DNA of 30,443 nucleotides, from the NCBI GenBank assembly GCA_964549915.1, contig CAZJWX010000056.1, positions 1 through 30,443 on the forward strand, written 5' to 3'. Position 1 is the stretch's first letter. Every line of letters starts with the position of its first letter. The notes below the pieces were generated by a model. The model saw only the letters and a program-made list of their open reading frames with translations. It did not search any database and was not told the origin of the DNA. The DNA is from JAUZRW01 sp964549915 (lineage in GTDB: Bacteria > Chloroflexota > Anaerolineae > Aggregatilineales > Phototrophicaceae). This document shows, one piece after another, positions 14,323 through 23,101 of this stretch. A program made the position numbers and the translations under genes.

Positions 14323-15330
14323 ATGCGCGGTTGGATTTTATATCGTTATAATTTGGATGAGATGCCGCCGGACAAGTACGAAATCGGGCGGTTTGTCGAA
14401 AATGCAGCCCGGATGGGCATTGATCTCCACGTCATCAAGCCCGACCAATTCGAACTGGTCGTGACCCGCGATGATCGCAAGAGCATCTTGCTGGATGGCA
14501 AAGTAACCCCCCTGCCGGATTTCCTGATCCCACGCCTGGGCGCGACTACCAACTACTTCGCCCTGGCAATCATCCGCCACCTGGAACGCCTGGGCGTGAC
14601 CGTCATCAATTCTTCCGCAGCCATTGAAGCCGTGCGCGACAAGCTCTACACCCAGCAGATTCTGGCCTCCAGCAACCTGCCCGTCCCCAAGACGATGCTG
14701 GCACGTTTCCCGGTCAATGTGGAACTGGTCAAAAAGCAGTTGGGCTTCCCGGTCGTGCTGAAGACGCTCTCCGGTTCGCAGGGTTCGGGGGTATATCTGT
14801 CAGATAACCAGGAGAATTTTGAAGACATCACGACGCTGCTCGAACATACCAAGCCGGATGCGAATATCATCTTGCAGGAATTCATCGCCAGCAGCCGGGG
14901 GCAGGATGTGCGCGTGATTGTCGTCGGTGGGCGTGCGGTCGCCAGTATGCGGCGCTTCTCCACAGACGGCAACTTCAAGGCCAATGTATCGCGCGGCGGC
15001 GGCTCGGAGCCGTTCCCGCTCAGCCCGGAGGTGGAGCTGCTGGCACTGGAAGCGACTCGCTTGCTGGGCCTGGATGTCGCGGGGGTCGATCTGCTCTTCG
15101 ACAACGACCACTTCAAAATCTGTGAGGTCAATTCCTCCCCCGGGTTCAAGGGCATGGAACGCGCTCATGGGGATCAGTTGAATATCGCGGGGGAAATCTT
15201 CCGCTATACGCTGGCGCGCATGGGGAAATTCGAGACGATCAAGCAGGCGACTTCGCAGCTAGAACCGCCGCTCTCGCAGTCGGATACGGAGACCGAAGTT
15301 GGAACCGAAGCGGTGACCGAAGCCCAGTAA
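14323..15330 (+). CDS. RimK-family ATP-grasp ligase
   Basis: The 335-residue protein follows RimK closely. The opening domain ends with I-P-R-L-G-A-T-T (70-77), then A-V-R-D-K-L-Y-T-Q-Q (104-113) precedes the ATP-grasp fold. The ATP lysine segment is F-P-V-V-L-K-T-L-S-G-S-Q-G-S-G-V (142-157), the adenine-loop region is I-L-Q-E-F-I (about 183-188), and the metal-binding end is C-E-V-N-S-S-P-G-F-K-G-M-E (267-279). RimK enzymes add glutamate or similar amino acids, as on ribosomal protein S6, coenzyme F420 or LysW-type carriers. Which substrate applies here cannot be read from sequence. The C-terminus adds a Thr/Glu-rich tail (about 310-335). ATG at 14323 has GAGGAG 4 bp upstream. It is convergent with the DUF427 gene. 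Confidence 0.9.
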   Translation: MRGWILYRYNLDEMPPDKYEIGRFVENAARMGIDLHVIKPDQFELVVTRDDRKSILLDGKVTPLPDFLIPRLGATTNYFALAIIRHLERLGVTVINSSAAIEAVRDKLYTQQILASSNLPVPKTMLARFPVNVELVKKQLGFPVVLKTLSGSQGSGVYLSDNQENFEDITTLLEHTKPDANIILQEFIASSRGQDVRVIVVGGRAVASMRRFSTDGNFKANVSRGGGSEPFPLSPEVELLALEATRLLGLDVAGVDLLFDNDHFKICEVNSSPGFKGMERAHGDQLNIAGEIFRYTLARMGKFETIKQATSQLEPPLSQSDTETEVGTEAVTEAQ

Positions 15331-15356
15331 CCAACCGCCGTTTGAGAGAGTCAATC

Positions 15357-15380
15357 GTGGGCGAAACATCGTTCGCCCAC
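15357..15380. terminator. Perfect hairpin between convergent rimK-like and DUF427 genes
   Basis: GTGGGCGAA (15357-15365) pairs perfectly with TTCGCCCAC (15372-15380) around ACATCG. It lies between two convergent stop codons and could stop transcription from both sides. It lacks a T-run, so its strength is unclear. Confidence 0.45.
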
Positions 15381-15396
15381 TCGCACAGGGCTGCGC

Positions 15397-15684
15397 TCAG
15401 CGCTGTACCTGCACCTTGCGCGTGTAGAAAGCCACATGGTTGCGGATTTTCCCGGCGGCGGTCTTCGGCTCCGGATAGTACCAGGCGGCATTTTCCAGGA
15501 CGGTATCACCGACAGTCACGTTATAATAGCTGGCCTGTCCCTTCCAGGGGCAGGTGGTGTGATGTGTCGTTTGCGTGAAATACTCCGTCTTCACCGCTTC
15601 TGGCGGGAAGTAGATGTTGCCTTCCACCACATGAAACGTATCACTCTCCGCCAGCACCACGCCATTCACAATTGCCTTCGCCAT
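15397..15684 (-). CDS. DUF427-family protein
   Basis: The 95-residue protein matches the DUF427 family along its whole length: V-V-E-G-N-I-Y-F-P-P-E-A-V (19-31), the hallmark T-C-P-W-K-G-Q-A-S-Y-Y (43-53), and A-A-W-Y-Y-P-E-P-K-x-A-A (66-77) followed by I-R-N-H-V-A-F-Y. The family is a small cytoplasmic beta-rich fold with conserved Trp and Cys and no agreed function. ATG at 15684 is preceded by a GGAG-containing stretch. It lies downstream of the M50B-like gene on the same strand, 106 bp apart, and may be cotranscribed. Confidence 0.92.
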   Translation of the reverse strand: MAKAIVNGVVLAESDTFHVVEGNIYFPPEAVKTEYFTQTTHHTTCPWKGQASYYNVTVGDTVLENAAWYYPEPKTAAGKIRNHVAFYTRKVQVQR

Positions 15685-15790
15685 CTTCCAAGCTCCTCTG
15701 GCTCACCAGTACGAAAAAGGAGTCACTGGTAACAGGACAAGCGGATGGCGGCGCAACTTACCCGGCGTAATTCTTTTCTAATAGACGACC

Positions 15791-16567
15791 CTAGCGCAGC
15801 GCCATTGCGTTGTAGGTATCGTCAATCTCGCGGCGCAGCGGCTTCCACGCGCCGTAGTAGAGCGCAACCGCAAACATCAGCAGCGCAATCCCCGCCCAGA
15901 TGAGTGCGACCAGGGTCGGCGGCACCAGGGGCGTCACATCCTGGCTGAACTTGACCGCATCGTTGACGATTGTCCCGCGTGACGCATCAATGAAGCTCAC
16001 CAGATAGCGCAGGTCGATGAAGGCTTCCAGCGCGGTGGAAACGGCCAGGATGTTCAAAACCAGCATTGTGATCCAGCCCGGTGCGCGTGCCCCCAGGAAC
16101 ATCAACAGCAGCCCGAAGATACCACCCAGGATCAGTGCCAGGGGCAGCCCCGTTTCATCCGGACGAGCGAAGAGCACGCTGAAAATCACCATACCCGCCC
16201 CCAGCAGGAACGCCAGGGGGCGCACCAGATTGGGAAAGCGGTTGTTGAAGTAAAACAGGACGGAGCCAAAAATCGCCGCACCCAGATAGCCCGCCGGGAT
16301 GATGATCGCACGCATACCTCCGGCGGTGCGGGCATAGCCGGAGCTATCCAGCGAGACGACGAATTCCTCCACGCGCCCCCCTGTGAGGATGGCGGCGAGG
16401 CTGTGCCCGGCTTCGTGGATGAACGTCGTGAACAGGCGCAACGGATAGAGCAGCCAATCCAGCGCCGGAATATTCCACAAGATGTAGACGACGACCATCG
16501 CCACCGCCGTCATGATGAGGGCGCGGCGGCGCAGGTTCTGCGGTTGGGTTTCCAGGGTGTTCATCAT
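15791..16567 (-). CDS. M50B-like membrane metalloprotease homologue
   Basis: From ATG at 16567 the protein has 258 residues with about six or seven hydrophobic segments. The first TM (about 16-36) is followed by a second helix carrying the zinc motif H51-E-A-G-H55-S-L-A-A-I-L-T-G-G, as in the Peptidase_M50B family. M50-type proteases cleave substrates inside the membrane, with a late N-P-D-G or D-x-x-P motif giving the third zinc ligand. No strong match to that motif is seen here, so activity is unproven. A loop after HEAGH (G-G-R-V-E-E-F-V-V-S-L-D-S-S-G) resembles the M50B family. GAGG lies 8 bp before the ATG; a longer TTG start at 16585 is less likely. Confidence 0.82.
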   Translation of the reverse strand: MMNTLETQPQNLRRRALIMTAVAMVVVYILWNIPALDWLLYPLRLFTTFIHEAGHSLAAILTGGRVEEFVVSLDSSGYARTAGGMRAIIIPAGYLGAAIFGSVLFYFNNRFPNLVRPLAFLLGAGMVIFSVLFARPDETGLPLALILGGIFGLLLMFLGARAPGWITMLVLNILAVSTALEAFIDLRYLVSFIDASRGTIVNDAVKFSQDVTPLVPPTLVALIWAGIALLMFAVALYYGAWKPLRREIDDTYNAMALR

Positions 16568-16700
16568 AGAGATCGCCTCATGCAACTTGTTTACCCATTG
16601 AGCATACCATGATCGTATACGAAAGGGGTTGGGAAGTGGTTACAGCCATACAAATTCGGCCTCACCAGCAGTTTGTAGCGAAATTCGTCCCAGGTCGAAC

Positions 16701-17531
16701 CTATCCCGTTCCGCCGTCCGCCTCTACGCTGAAGGAATGCCGCCGCAGCGACATCGCCCGATCCGTGACGGTGACCACACTGAAACCCGGCGGAGTCAGG
16801 AAATCCGGCGCGACGCGCTCATTTTCCGGCATCGGGTAGCTGATGAACTGACACCAGGACGAAGCCGCCGCGACATAGAGCACCCCATCCTGGAAGACTT
16901 CGGTGTTCTGGTGAATGTGGCCGTGAAAGACCCCGCGCAGCCGTTCGCTGGCTTGCCGCAGGATGTCGTGCAGCGCGTCGGGATTTTCCAGGCGCATCCA
17001 GTCATCCAGCCAGGGAACCTGCATCGGCAGCACGTTGTGATGCACGGCGACGACCAGCGGACGCGGATCGTCGGCGCGGCAGATTTCGTCCAACCAATCA
17101 AGCTGCTCCTGCGTGACGCTACCGCTGGGGCGCGTGGGGTCATGCGGGCCATTGCTATCCAGGCAGACGATCTGCACGCCTTTTACCTCGAATTCGTAGT
17201 ACAGGTACTCCTGCGCGTCGGCTTTGCCCATCACCTGCTGCTGCAGCGCCACCGCGTCGTCGTGGTTGCCTGCCAGGTAGTGAATCGGCGCATTGATCTT
17301 GCCCAGCACCTCAGCGACGGCGGCGTAGGCTTCCGGGAAGGGATCGTAGGCCACATCACCCGTATGCAGCACAAAATCCGGCTGAAATGGCAGTTCCTGG
17401 ATGGCGTGCACCAGCGCTTCTGCGCCGACCATCGGCGTGTACGCGGCGTAGCTCTTGATGTAGGCCGGGTCGGGGTTGATGTGCGTGTCGCTGATGTGGA
17501 CGAAGCGCAGGGGGTCGGCAGTCGTGGGCAT
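16701..17531 (-). CDS. Calcineurin-like metallophosphoesterase, CpdA-like
   Basis: The 276-residue protein has every motif of the class III cyclic-nucleotide phosphodiesterase/calcineurin fold: D15-x-H17 in HISDTHI, G-D59 in HTGDVA, G-N89-H90-D in AGNHD, the H163/H164 site in VAVHHN, and G-H204-x-H206 in HGHIH. These bind a di-metal centre that hydrolyses phosphodiesters. The closest well-known relatives are CpdA (cAMP phosphodiesterase) and Icc-type enzymes, but substrate specificity cannot be read. No signal peptide is present. AGGAG lies 7 bp before the ATG at 17531. It may share an operon with the downstream M50B-like gene (133 bp gap). The histidine-kinase gene is divergent. Confidence 0.92.
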   Translation of the reverse strand: MPTTADPLRFVHISDTHINPDPAYIKSYAAYTPMVGAEALVHAIQELPFQPDFVLHTGDVAYDPFPEAYAAVAEVLGKINAPIHYLAGNHDDAVALQQQVMGKADAQEYLYYEFEVKGVQIVCLDSNGPHDPTRPSGSVTQEQLDWLDEICRADDPRPLVVAVHHNVLPMQVPWLDDWMRLENPDALHDILRQASERLRGVFHGHIHQNTEVFQDGVLYVAAASSWCQFISYPMPENERVAPDFLTPPGFSVVTVTDRAMSLRRHSFSVEADGGTG

Positions 17532-17745
17532 GGCGTTCTCCTACAAACATCTCTGGTTGGCAAAGGTCGCTGCAACCCTCCCATCGGGCTGCGCAGACGG
17601 CATTTGGTTGCTCGTTACCCGGATCATACCGCGCTCCTGGGGCTATGGTTGCATTTCTCAGGTTTGAAACTTGTTATCGTATTGGCTGCAAACCAGACTT
17701 CTGTCATATCATAAAACTGACTGTCCACAATATTTTGTTGGCGAT

Positions 17746-19668
17746 ATGCTCAGCTACAGCTTGTTCGCGGTTCACATCCTGCTCCTGGCGTTGACGGCGC
17801 TCTTCCTGCACGCACAACAAACGCGCATCGGCCTGACACCGCTGCTCTTTTTTCTCGCCGCGCTGGTGGTCATCCTCAACTTCACCGACCTGCTGGAAAT
17901 CTACCTGGAGCCTTTCCCCGGCTATGTGCTGCGAACAGGTGGGCATATTTACGTGCCGATCATACTGATGACGGTGCTGGTGCTCTACATCGCCGATGGG
18001 ACGCAGCCAGCGCAGTTAGTGCTGTACGCCCTGACGGGTATCAACCTGCTGGTGCTGGTGACCATTGGCTTCATGATGCTCTACATCAATGTGCGCAGCG
18101 AGGGAACGCTCATAACGGCACTGGTATTCGTCGATGAAGTCTTCACGCCGGAGTTTCTGCGGGGCGTGTTGGCGTCGCTGGTGGCCTTCGTGATGGATGT
18201 CCTCATGCTGGCGATTGTGCGCCAGGGGCTGCGCAACAGCTTCAAGACACCGGATTGGTTCAACGTGGGCATTGCGCTGACGGTCGCCCTCTGGGTGGAT
18301 GCCATCGTCTTCCAGTTGTTGTTCTTCATTGGGACGGACGATTTCAACCTGCTGCTGCCGGGCGATGTCATCAGCAAGACACTGGCGGCGCTGTTGATCT
18401 GGCCGCTGTTGGGAATTTACGTGACCCGCTTTGCACCACGCCTGCCGCAGTTCCAGGGGAGCACTGAGCGCCACACGTTCGATGTGCTCTTCGGCATTTT
18501 CGGCGGCACAACGGACGCCATGATGGAACTGCGCGAGAAGCTCAAGACCAGCCGCGAGATTTACGCCCAGCTCACGGAGAACATCCAGGAAGTCTTCTGG
18601 CTGGCAGATGTCGACGACGGGCATATCGTCTACCTGAGTCCGGCCTTCACGCAAATCACTGGTTATGAGCCGGAACAATTCTACGAACAACCGAACTGGC
18701 TGCGCAGCATCGTGCACCCCGATGATCGCGAAGAGGAAGCTCGCGAACTGTTGACTGCCCTGCAAACGGATCAGCATGTCTTCCGCATTATCCGGCGCGA
18801 CGGGGCGATTCGCTGGCTGCGCAACCGCGCATTCCCTATCTCCGGCGAGACGGGGGTGAAGCGCTATGCTGGCATCCTGGAAGATGTCACCTCGCAGCAG
18901 GAGCTTGCCCTGCGCGAGAAGCAAATTGCCAGCACAGAAGCCCAGGTGCGCGTGCTGAACGACTTCATCCGCGATGCCTCGCACGATCTCAAGAATCCGC
19001 TGGCGACGATCTTGCTCAAGGTTGAATTTCTGGAGCGGCTCGGTAACCGCGATCCAGAACGCCAGCAGCGCATCATTGACGAATTGAAAGAATTGGTGGA
19101 ATACCAGCGCACACTGATCGACGATCTCTTCACACTCTCGCGCGTGCAGGGCAACGATGTCATCACAATGCAAATGCTGGAACTCAACGAGATGGTGCGC
19201 AAGCTGGTACCCAGCGCCCAGATGCACGCCCGAGACCGGGGACTGCGCTTCGAGGCCAACCTGACGACGGACCCGACGCGCGTGCTGGCGAATGAGCGGC
19301 AGTTCAAGCGCGTGGTGGACAATTTGATCAACAACGCCATCCGCTATACCGAAGTGGGATACGTACGAGTCACTACGAGCATCGAAGGTGATGATGTGGT
19401 ATTGCGGGTAGAAGATACCGGAATCGGCATCTCGCCAGAAGACCTGCCCTACATCTTCGAGCGCTTCTACCGCAGTGAAGAAGCCAAGACCAGGCAAGTC
19501 CAGGGGACGGGATTGGGGCTGGCGATCTGTAAGGCGATCGTCGAATACAGCGGCGGTACGATTGAAGTCAGCAGCGAAGTCGGCGCGGGTTCGGTCTTCA
19601 CAGTGAAGCTGCCGCCCTGCCTGCGCGAGGTTCCGGAAGATACCGAACTGCCCCGCCCGCAGGCGTGA
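17746..19668 (+). CDS. PAS histidine kinase with VUT/YhhQ-like membrane input domain
   Basis: From ATG at 17746 the protein has 640 residues. The first about 235 form seven or so TM helices. Their C-terminal half (L-A-S-L-V-A-F-V-M-D-V near 142-152, then V-A-L-W-V-D-A-I-V-F-Q-L-L-F-F near 180-194, then K-T-L-A-A-L-L near 211) recalls the VUT/YhhQ (Vut_1) transporter family, though this is only by eye. A PAS domain follows (about 272-384, with Y-L-S-P-A-F-T-Q-I-T-G-Y), then HisKA with phosphoacceptor H413 in ASHDLKNPL and HATPase with N-box DNLINNAIRYT (525-535), DTGIG (557-561) and GTGLGL (587-592). An upstream TTG at 17671 would add 25 residues, but the ATG places the first helix normally. 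There is no receiver or response regulator beside it, so the partner is elsewhere. Confidence 0.88.
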   Translation: MLSYSLFAVHILLLALTALFLHAQQTRIGLTPLLFFLAALVVILNFTDLLEIYLEPFPGYVLRTGGHIYVPIILMTVLVLYIADGTQPAQLVLYALTGINLLVLVTIGFMMLYINVRSEGTLITALVFVDEVFTPEFLRGVLASLVAFVMDVLMLAIVRQGLRNSFKTPDWFNVGIALTVALWVDAIVFQLLFFIGTDDFNLLLPGDVISKTLAALLIWPLLGIYVTRFAPRLPQFQGSTERHTFDVLFGIFGGTTDAMMELREKLKTSREIYAQLTENIQEVFWLADVDDGHIVYLSPAFTQITGYEPEQFYEQPNWLRSIVHPDDREEEARELLTALQTDQHVFRIIRRDGAIRWLRNRAFPISGETGVKRYAGILEDVTSQQELALREKQIASTEAQVRVLNDFIRDASHDLKNPLATILLKVEFLERLGNRDPERQQRIIDELKELVEYQRTLIDDLFTLSRVQGNDVITMQMLELNEMVRKLVPSAQMHARDRGLRFEANLTTDPTRVLANERQFKRVVDNLINNAIRYTEVGYVRVTTSIEGDDVVLRVEDTGIGISPEDLPYIFERFYRSEEAKTRQVQGTGLGLAICKAIVEYSGGTIEVSSEVGAGSVFTVKLPPCLREVPEDTELPRPQA

Positions 19669-19699
19669 AGCGCCCTTGCTGGCCTATCGAGTCCAGCGA

Positions 19700-19727
19700 T
19701 CGGGGCCGGATTGCATTCCAGCCCCGA
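19700..19727. terminator. Hairpin between convergent kinase and HEAT-repeat genes
   Basis: TCGGGGC (19700-19706) pairs with GCCCCGA (19721-19727), with weaker inner GGA/TTC pairing. It lies in the 78-bp gap between convergent stops. There is no T-run; a bidirectional terminator is plausible. Confidence 0.4.
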
Positions 19728-19746
19728 GGAACCGTACGGATGGACC

Positions 19747-20229
19747 CTATGAAGCTTCCAGGCGATCCAGCGCTTCCTGGCACATCTTGCGCACGGTCGG
19801 GTCACTGTCGCGGACGGCGACTTTCAGCGGTGTGATGGCGCGTTGGCTGCCAATTTTGCCCAGTGCCTTGGCCGATGCGCGGCGCACGGCGTTGTTACGG
19901 TCGAAGAGCGCCTTGACCAGCCCCGGCACTGCCGGATAGCCAATCTGGATCAGCGCACCTGTAGCCGCCATGCGCAGGTACATATCATTGGCACGCAGGG
20001 CGATCAACAGAGACGGCACTGCCGATTCCGCTTCATCACCGATTTTGCTGAGTGCCTGTGCCGAGAGGAAGCGAGTGCCGGGGTCAGCCTCTTCGACGAG
20101 TTGTGCCAGCAGCGGCACTGCCGGGGCGTAGCGGGCTTCCCCCAGGTACTTAATCGCTTCGGCGCGGTCATCTGGAGCACCGTTCTTCAGCAGTTCGAAG
20201 GCGCTTTCCAGAGTCATTTCGTCACTCAT
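19747..20229 (-). CDS. HEAT-repeat (PBS-lyase-type) protein
   Basis: The 160-residue protein consists of about five short HEAT repeats of roughly 30 residues. Each has the pattern R-x-x-A-(A)-x-x-L-G-x-(I/A)-(G)...A-V-P-x-L-x-x-(L/A) (AIKYLGEARYAPAVPLLAQLV, AQALSKIGDEAESAVPSLL, AATGALIQIGYPAVPGLVKAL, SAKALGKIGSQRAITPLKVAV). These repeats form an alpha solenoid for protein-protein binding; the PBS-lyase type is common in phycobilin lyases and in many non-photosynthetic bacteria as scaffolds. There is no catalytic motif or membrane segment. ATG at 20229 is used, and a second ATG four codons in is possible. The partner is unknown. Confidence 0.87.
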   Translation of the reverse strand: MSDEMTLESAFELLKNGAPDDRAEAIKYLGEARYAPAVPLLAQLVEEADPGTRFLSAQALSKIGDEAESAVPSLLIALRANDMYLRMAATGALIQIGYPAVPGLVKALFDRNNAVRRASAKALGKIGSQRAITPLKVAVRDSDPTVRKMCQEALDRLEAS

Positions 20230-20337
20230 ATCCCAGGTTATCCTTCACAACACATTCAATACCCGTTCATCCAGACACCTGAACGTACGGGATTGTTACC
20301 TGCGCTTCAACAAGATTCGGGTAAGAAAATGCGGGTT

Positions 20338-20721
20338 TCAGCCTTCTGCGGCTTTCTTGGCGGCGCGGGCGGCGCGGCGTTCCAGGGCAGCGCGACGCTT
20401 GGCCTCTTTTTCCTCGTCGCTGAGGTCACTCACCGATTGGTTGGTAGTCTCGCCGCTGGGTTCGCTCACGGATTGCTCGGATTCGACCGTATCTGCAACC
20501 GCTTCCGCGCTGGGTACACCCTGTCCTTGCGCTTGAAGCTGTGCACGCAAAGCCTGTTCCTTTTTCTCCGCGCGCGCTGCCCAGGCTGCGGCGGCATCGG
20601 AGCCTTCGGCATGGGCCGACGTGTTCTCCTGTGCCCCAACCCAGATCACTGCGACGACGGTCAGGAATGCGATCAACGCAACGACCATCATGACCACCTG
20701 TGCAAAGCTGCTGAACAGCAT
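20338..20721 (-). CDS. One-TM protein with long charged Ala/Glu-rich tail
   Basis: The 127-residue protein starts with one TM helix (about 8-29, VVMMVVALIAFLTVVAVIW). The rest is low-complexity: Ala, Gln, Glu and Ser up to about 98, then a basic Ala/Arg/Lys segment (AKRRAALERRAARAAKKAA) at the end. The tail is likely cytoplasmic and partly helical or coiled. I recognise no family. GAGGAAGG lies 9 bp before the ATG at 20721, so translation is well supported. It sits upstream of the HEAT-repeat gene on the same strand, 108 bp apart, so the two may be expressed together. Function unknown. Confidence 0.72.
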   Translation of the reverse strand: MLFSSFAQVVMMVVALIAFLTVVAVIWVGAQENTSAHAEGSDAAAAWAARAEKKEQALRAQLQAQGQGVPSAEAVADTVESEQSVSEPSGETTNQSVSDLSDEEKEAKRRAALERRAARAAKKAAEG

Positions 20722-20863
20722 GGGGTTCTGCCTTCCTCACAATAACGTCGAATAGTGCTCATACACCACATTATAACGGGCAGACCCCACATTCCAAAAG
20801 AAGAAACTTGTTGTACAGGGCAGCCTTTCCGGGGGGTGCATTTCAGATCAGGGGCAGTTTTCC

Positions 20864-20901
20864 CCCTCACCCTGTGGTCCCTCTCCCACAAGGGGTGAGG
20901 G
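20864..20901. repeat. REP-like CCCTCACC palindromic element
   Basis: CCCTCACC (20864-20871) pairs with GGTGAGGG (20894-20901), and TGTGG/CCACA (20873-20877, 20886-20890) pair inside. The CCCTCACC...CCCTCTCCC pattern is a well-known dispersed repeat in many bacterial genomes. A 13-bp stretch (20889-20901) is repeated exactly at 23859-23871. It lies after the stop of the TolB-like gene (minus strand) and before the next gene. Confidence 0.6.
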
Positions 20902-20944
20902 ACACAGCAAACCTGCGGTTCGCACCGCCGAAGACGGCGCGGAT

Positions 20945-22819
20945 CTAGCGCCAGCGAAAAGCGCGTACCTGGGCAGGACTCTCCAACACACGCCGTTCGC
21001 CCGTTTGCACATTCACGTTGAGCAGGGCGCCCCCAGGCACGGTATAGCCCATCACGGCGCTGCCATCGGGCGCAAGCTGCGGATCGTTGATGTAGCCAAT
21101 GGATGTGACCAGGCCAGCCTCGCCCCCGGCACGCGGCACATCGAGCACCTGTACTTCACCCGGGACGCGATTCTGCACGAGCAAGCGCAGCGTACTGGCA
21201 TCAAGCAACTGCACATCCAGCAAGCGTAAATCGCCCAACAGCGGCAGCAGCAGCGTCGGGGCTTGCTCTGGTGCGTTGGCATCCACTTCGTAAAGGCCAA
21301 TCCCCTGCACGCCCTCGCCGATCAGCAGCAGACGCGAGCCATCAAGCCATTGTCCCGTCCCGCGCACCCCCAGTGGCGTCTCCGCCCCGGAAACGCGATC
21401 CACCACGACCAGCGTCTCGCCACGCCGCACCAGAAGCGCCGCCACGCCGTTCGCCGGGAGGGGATCGGTCACCTCAGCGTCCTGTGCATCCGCGAGGAAC
21501 AATTCCGGCTCGCCCTCCAGCGCAACCCGCCAGATCCCACTCCCTTCCTCGCGCTCATCGCGGAAATAGAGCGTCTGACCATCTGGCCCCCAGGCAGGCG
21601 CTGTCGCCTGAGCGCTGCCGAGGGTCAGGCGCTCTTCGGCAGAATTGCTGCCAGGCTCATAGAACCAGAGCGCCCCATTGCTCACGTAAGCGGCTCGCGT
21701 GCCGTCCGGGGAGAGGGCGTATTCCTGCACATCCATCTCCGCCGGGGTCAGCGTTGCGGGCAGGGAGCCATCCGCAGGGAGTCGCCAGATTTGCGCCACA
21801 CCGTTGAAATCGCTGGCGATGAAGGTGCCAGCAGCGGGCAGTTCCAGGCCAGTCGCCGAGGGTGGCGGCAGCGACCCCCAACTATAGGCCGCGACAGAGG
21901 CCAGGGGCAGCGTGAACCCCCCGCCGCTGAAAGGATCGACCAGACCGAGCGCACCTCCCTGGAACGCCACCAGCAGATTGCCCCCCGGTGCCCAGCGAAC
22001 ATCCGTCAGGTCGATATCCGCGCCGCCGACTTCCAACGTGTTCACTCCGGCATCGCTGAAGCTCACTTCCAGCAGGCGGGCGGCCTCAACGGCTCCGACG
22101 AAGACCTGCACACGACCATCGGGCAACGCCTGCGGATGGTAATACGTCTGAAAGGCATCCTGCACCGGAACCTGCAAATTGCCGCTGCTGAGGTCGAGCA
22201 GGGAGAGACCGCCTTCCACCGGGGCAAAGACGAATTGCGCCTCGGTGCGCCAATCACCTCCGTTCGCACCTGGAATCGCGGCGCGTAAGGCCATCTCCGT
22301 ATCCGTGCGCTGGTAAATCCACCAGATGCCGCCGTCCGCTTCTGCCGCCAGGAAACGCCCATCCGGCGACCAGCGCAGATCACGCAAATCCGGCGTAGTC
22401 AGGTCAGCGAAAGTCCCCGTGTCAAAGAAATGGACGCGACCACCGTATTCCGTCGTGTAGGCCAGGGCATCGCTGCTGTGCGTCCAGGCCATTGTCTGCC
22501 CTCTGCCGCGTATCAATGGCACGCTGGCACGCGAGTCTTCGATCTGGCGCTGTATGCCTTCTTCAAAGATATTGCGCAAGTAGAGGCCGTCAGTCGTGCG
22601 GAAGGCCAACCAGTTGCCGTCCGGTGCCACGCGAAAATCCAGCACAAAAGTCTCTGCCGGTATCACCTGCCGCACCCCCTCAGCCCCCAGGCCATAGCGA
22701 TCCACGCGCCCATCGTTGAAGAGCACATAGAGTTCCGTCGGCAGATTCAGCCCTTCCTGCGCCTGTGACGGCAGCAGGCTGAGGACGATCCCCACGAGCA
22801 CGAGCAACATCCAGCGCAT
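20945..22819 (-). CDS. Secreted TolB/WD40-like beta-propeller protein
   Basis: The 624-residue protein has a Sec signal peptide (MRWMLLVLVGIVLSLLPSQAQ) and about ten or more blade motifs of TolB/PD40 type: V-A-P-D-G-N-W-L-A-F, W-S-P-D-G-R-F-L-A, W-A-P-G-G-N-L-L-V-A-F, L-S-P-D-G-T-R-A-A-Y-V, W-G-P-D-G-Q-T-L-Y-F and L-A-P-D-G-S-A-V-M-G-Y. The length fits two propellers in tandem. Such proteins act as binding or scaffolding modules outside the membrane; no enzyme is fused. GGAGGGG lies 7 bp before the ATG at 22819. A TATACT-like hexamer at about 22857-22862 on minus may be its -10. The dioxygenase gene is divergent, sharing a 282-bp spacer. Confidence 0.88.
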   Translation of the reverse strand: MRWMLLVLVGIVLSLLPSQAQEGLNLPTELYVLFNDGRVDRYGLGAEGVRQVIPAETFVLDFRVAPDGNWLAFRTTDGLYLRNIFEEGIQRQIEDSRASVPLIRGRGQTMAWTHSSDALAYTTEYGGRVHFFDTGTFADLTTPDLRDLRWSPDGRFLAAEADGGIWWIYQRTDTEMALRAAIPGANGGDWRTEAQFVFAPVEGGLSLLDLSSGNLQVPVQDAFQTYYHPQALPDGRVQVFVGAVEAARLLEVSFSDAGVNTLEVGGADIDLTDVRWAPGGNLLVAFQGGALGLVDPFSGGGFTLPLASVAAYSWGSLPPPSATGLELPAAGTFIASDFNGVAQIWRLPADGSLPATLTPAEMDVQEYALSPDGTRAAYVSNGALWFYEPGSNSAEERLTLGSAQATAPAWGPDGQTLYFRDEREEGSGIWRVALEGEPELFLADAQDAEVTDPLPANGVAALLVRRGETLVVVDRVSGAETPLGVRGTGQWLDGSRLLLIGEGVQGIGLYEVDANAPEQAPTLLLPLLGDLRLLDVQLLDASTLRLLVQNRVPGEVQVLDVPRAGGEAGLVTSIGYINDPQLAPDGSAVMGYTVPGGALLNVNVQTGERRVLESPAQVRAFRWR

Positions 22820-23101
22820 GACAAACCCCTCCGAAATTCAAACCAGTTCCGAGAGGTAGTATAACGGTTTTCGCCAGACATGCGCTGTGCCGTTGGTCAT
22901 CGGGTACGGATGCGCCAGGGCTGTGGATGCATCCCATCACCCGCCATTCAGCGCTGCCATTTGGGAATTTCACACAAAAAATAGATGGATTTTTTGGCGT
23001 AAAGTCCCATAAAATAGAGGTGTATGCTCCCATCGCAGACGAACATCGAAAGACAAACGAGGCTGCGCATGCTCGTGCGCGGCGATTGAGGAGGCAAGCG
23101 T

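Noticed and set aside
16629..17714. 361-codon plus-strand frame opposite the phosphoesterase
   Set aside because: Shadow frame; the minus strand keeps every metallophosphoesterase motif.
18016..19497. 493-codon minus-strand frame opposite the PAS kinase
   Set aside because: Shadow frame: His/Gln/Arg-rich composition with no domain and no ribosome site.
21263..22288. 341-codon plus-strand frame opposite the TolB-like gene
   Set aside because: Shadow frame with Arg/Ala/Gln composition and no signal or domain.
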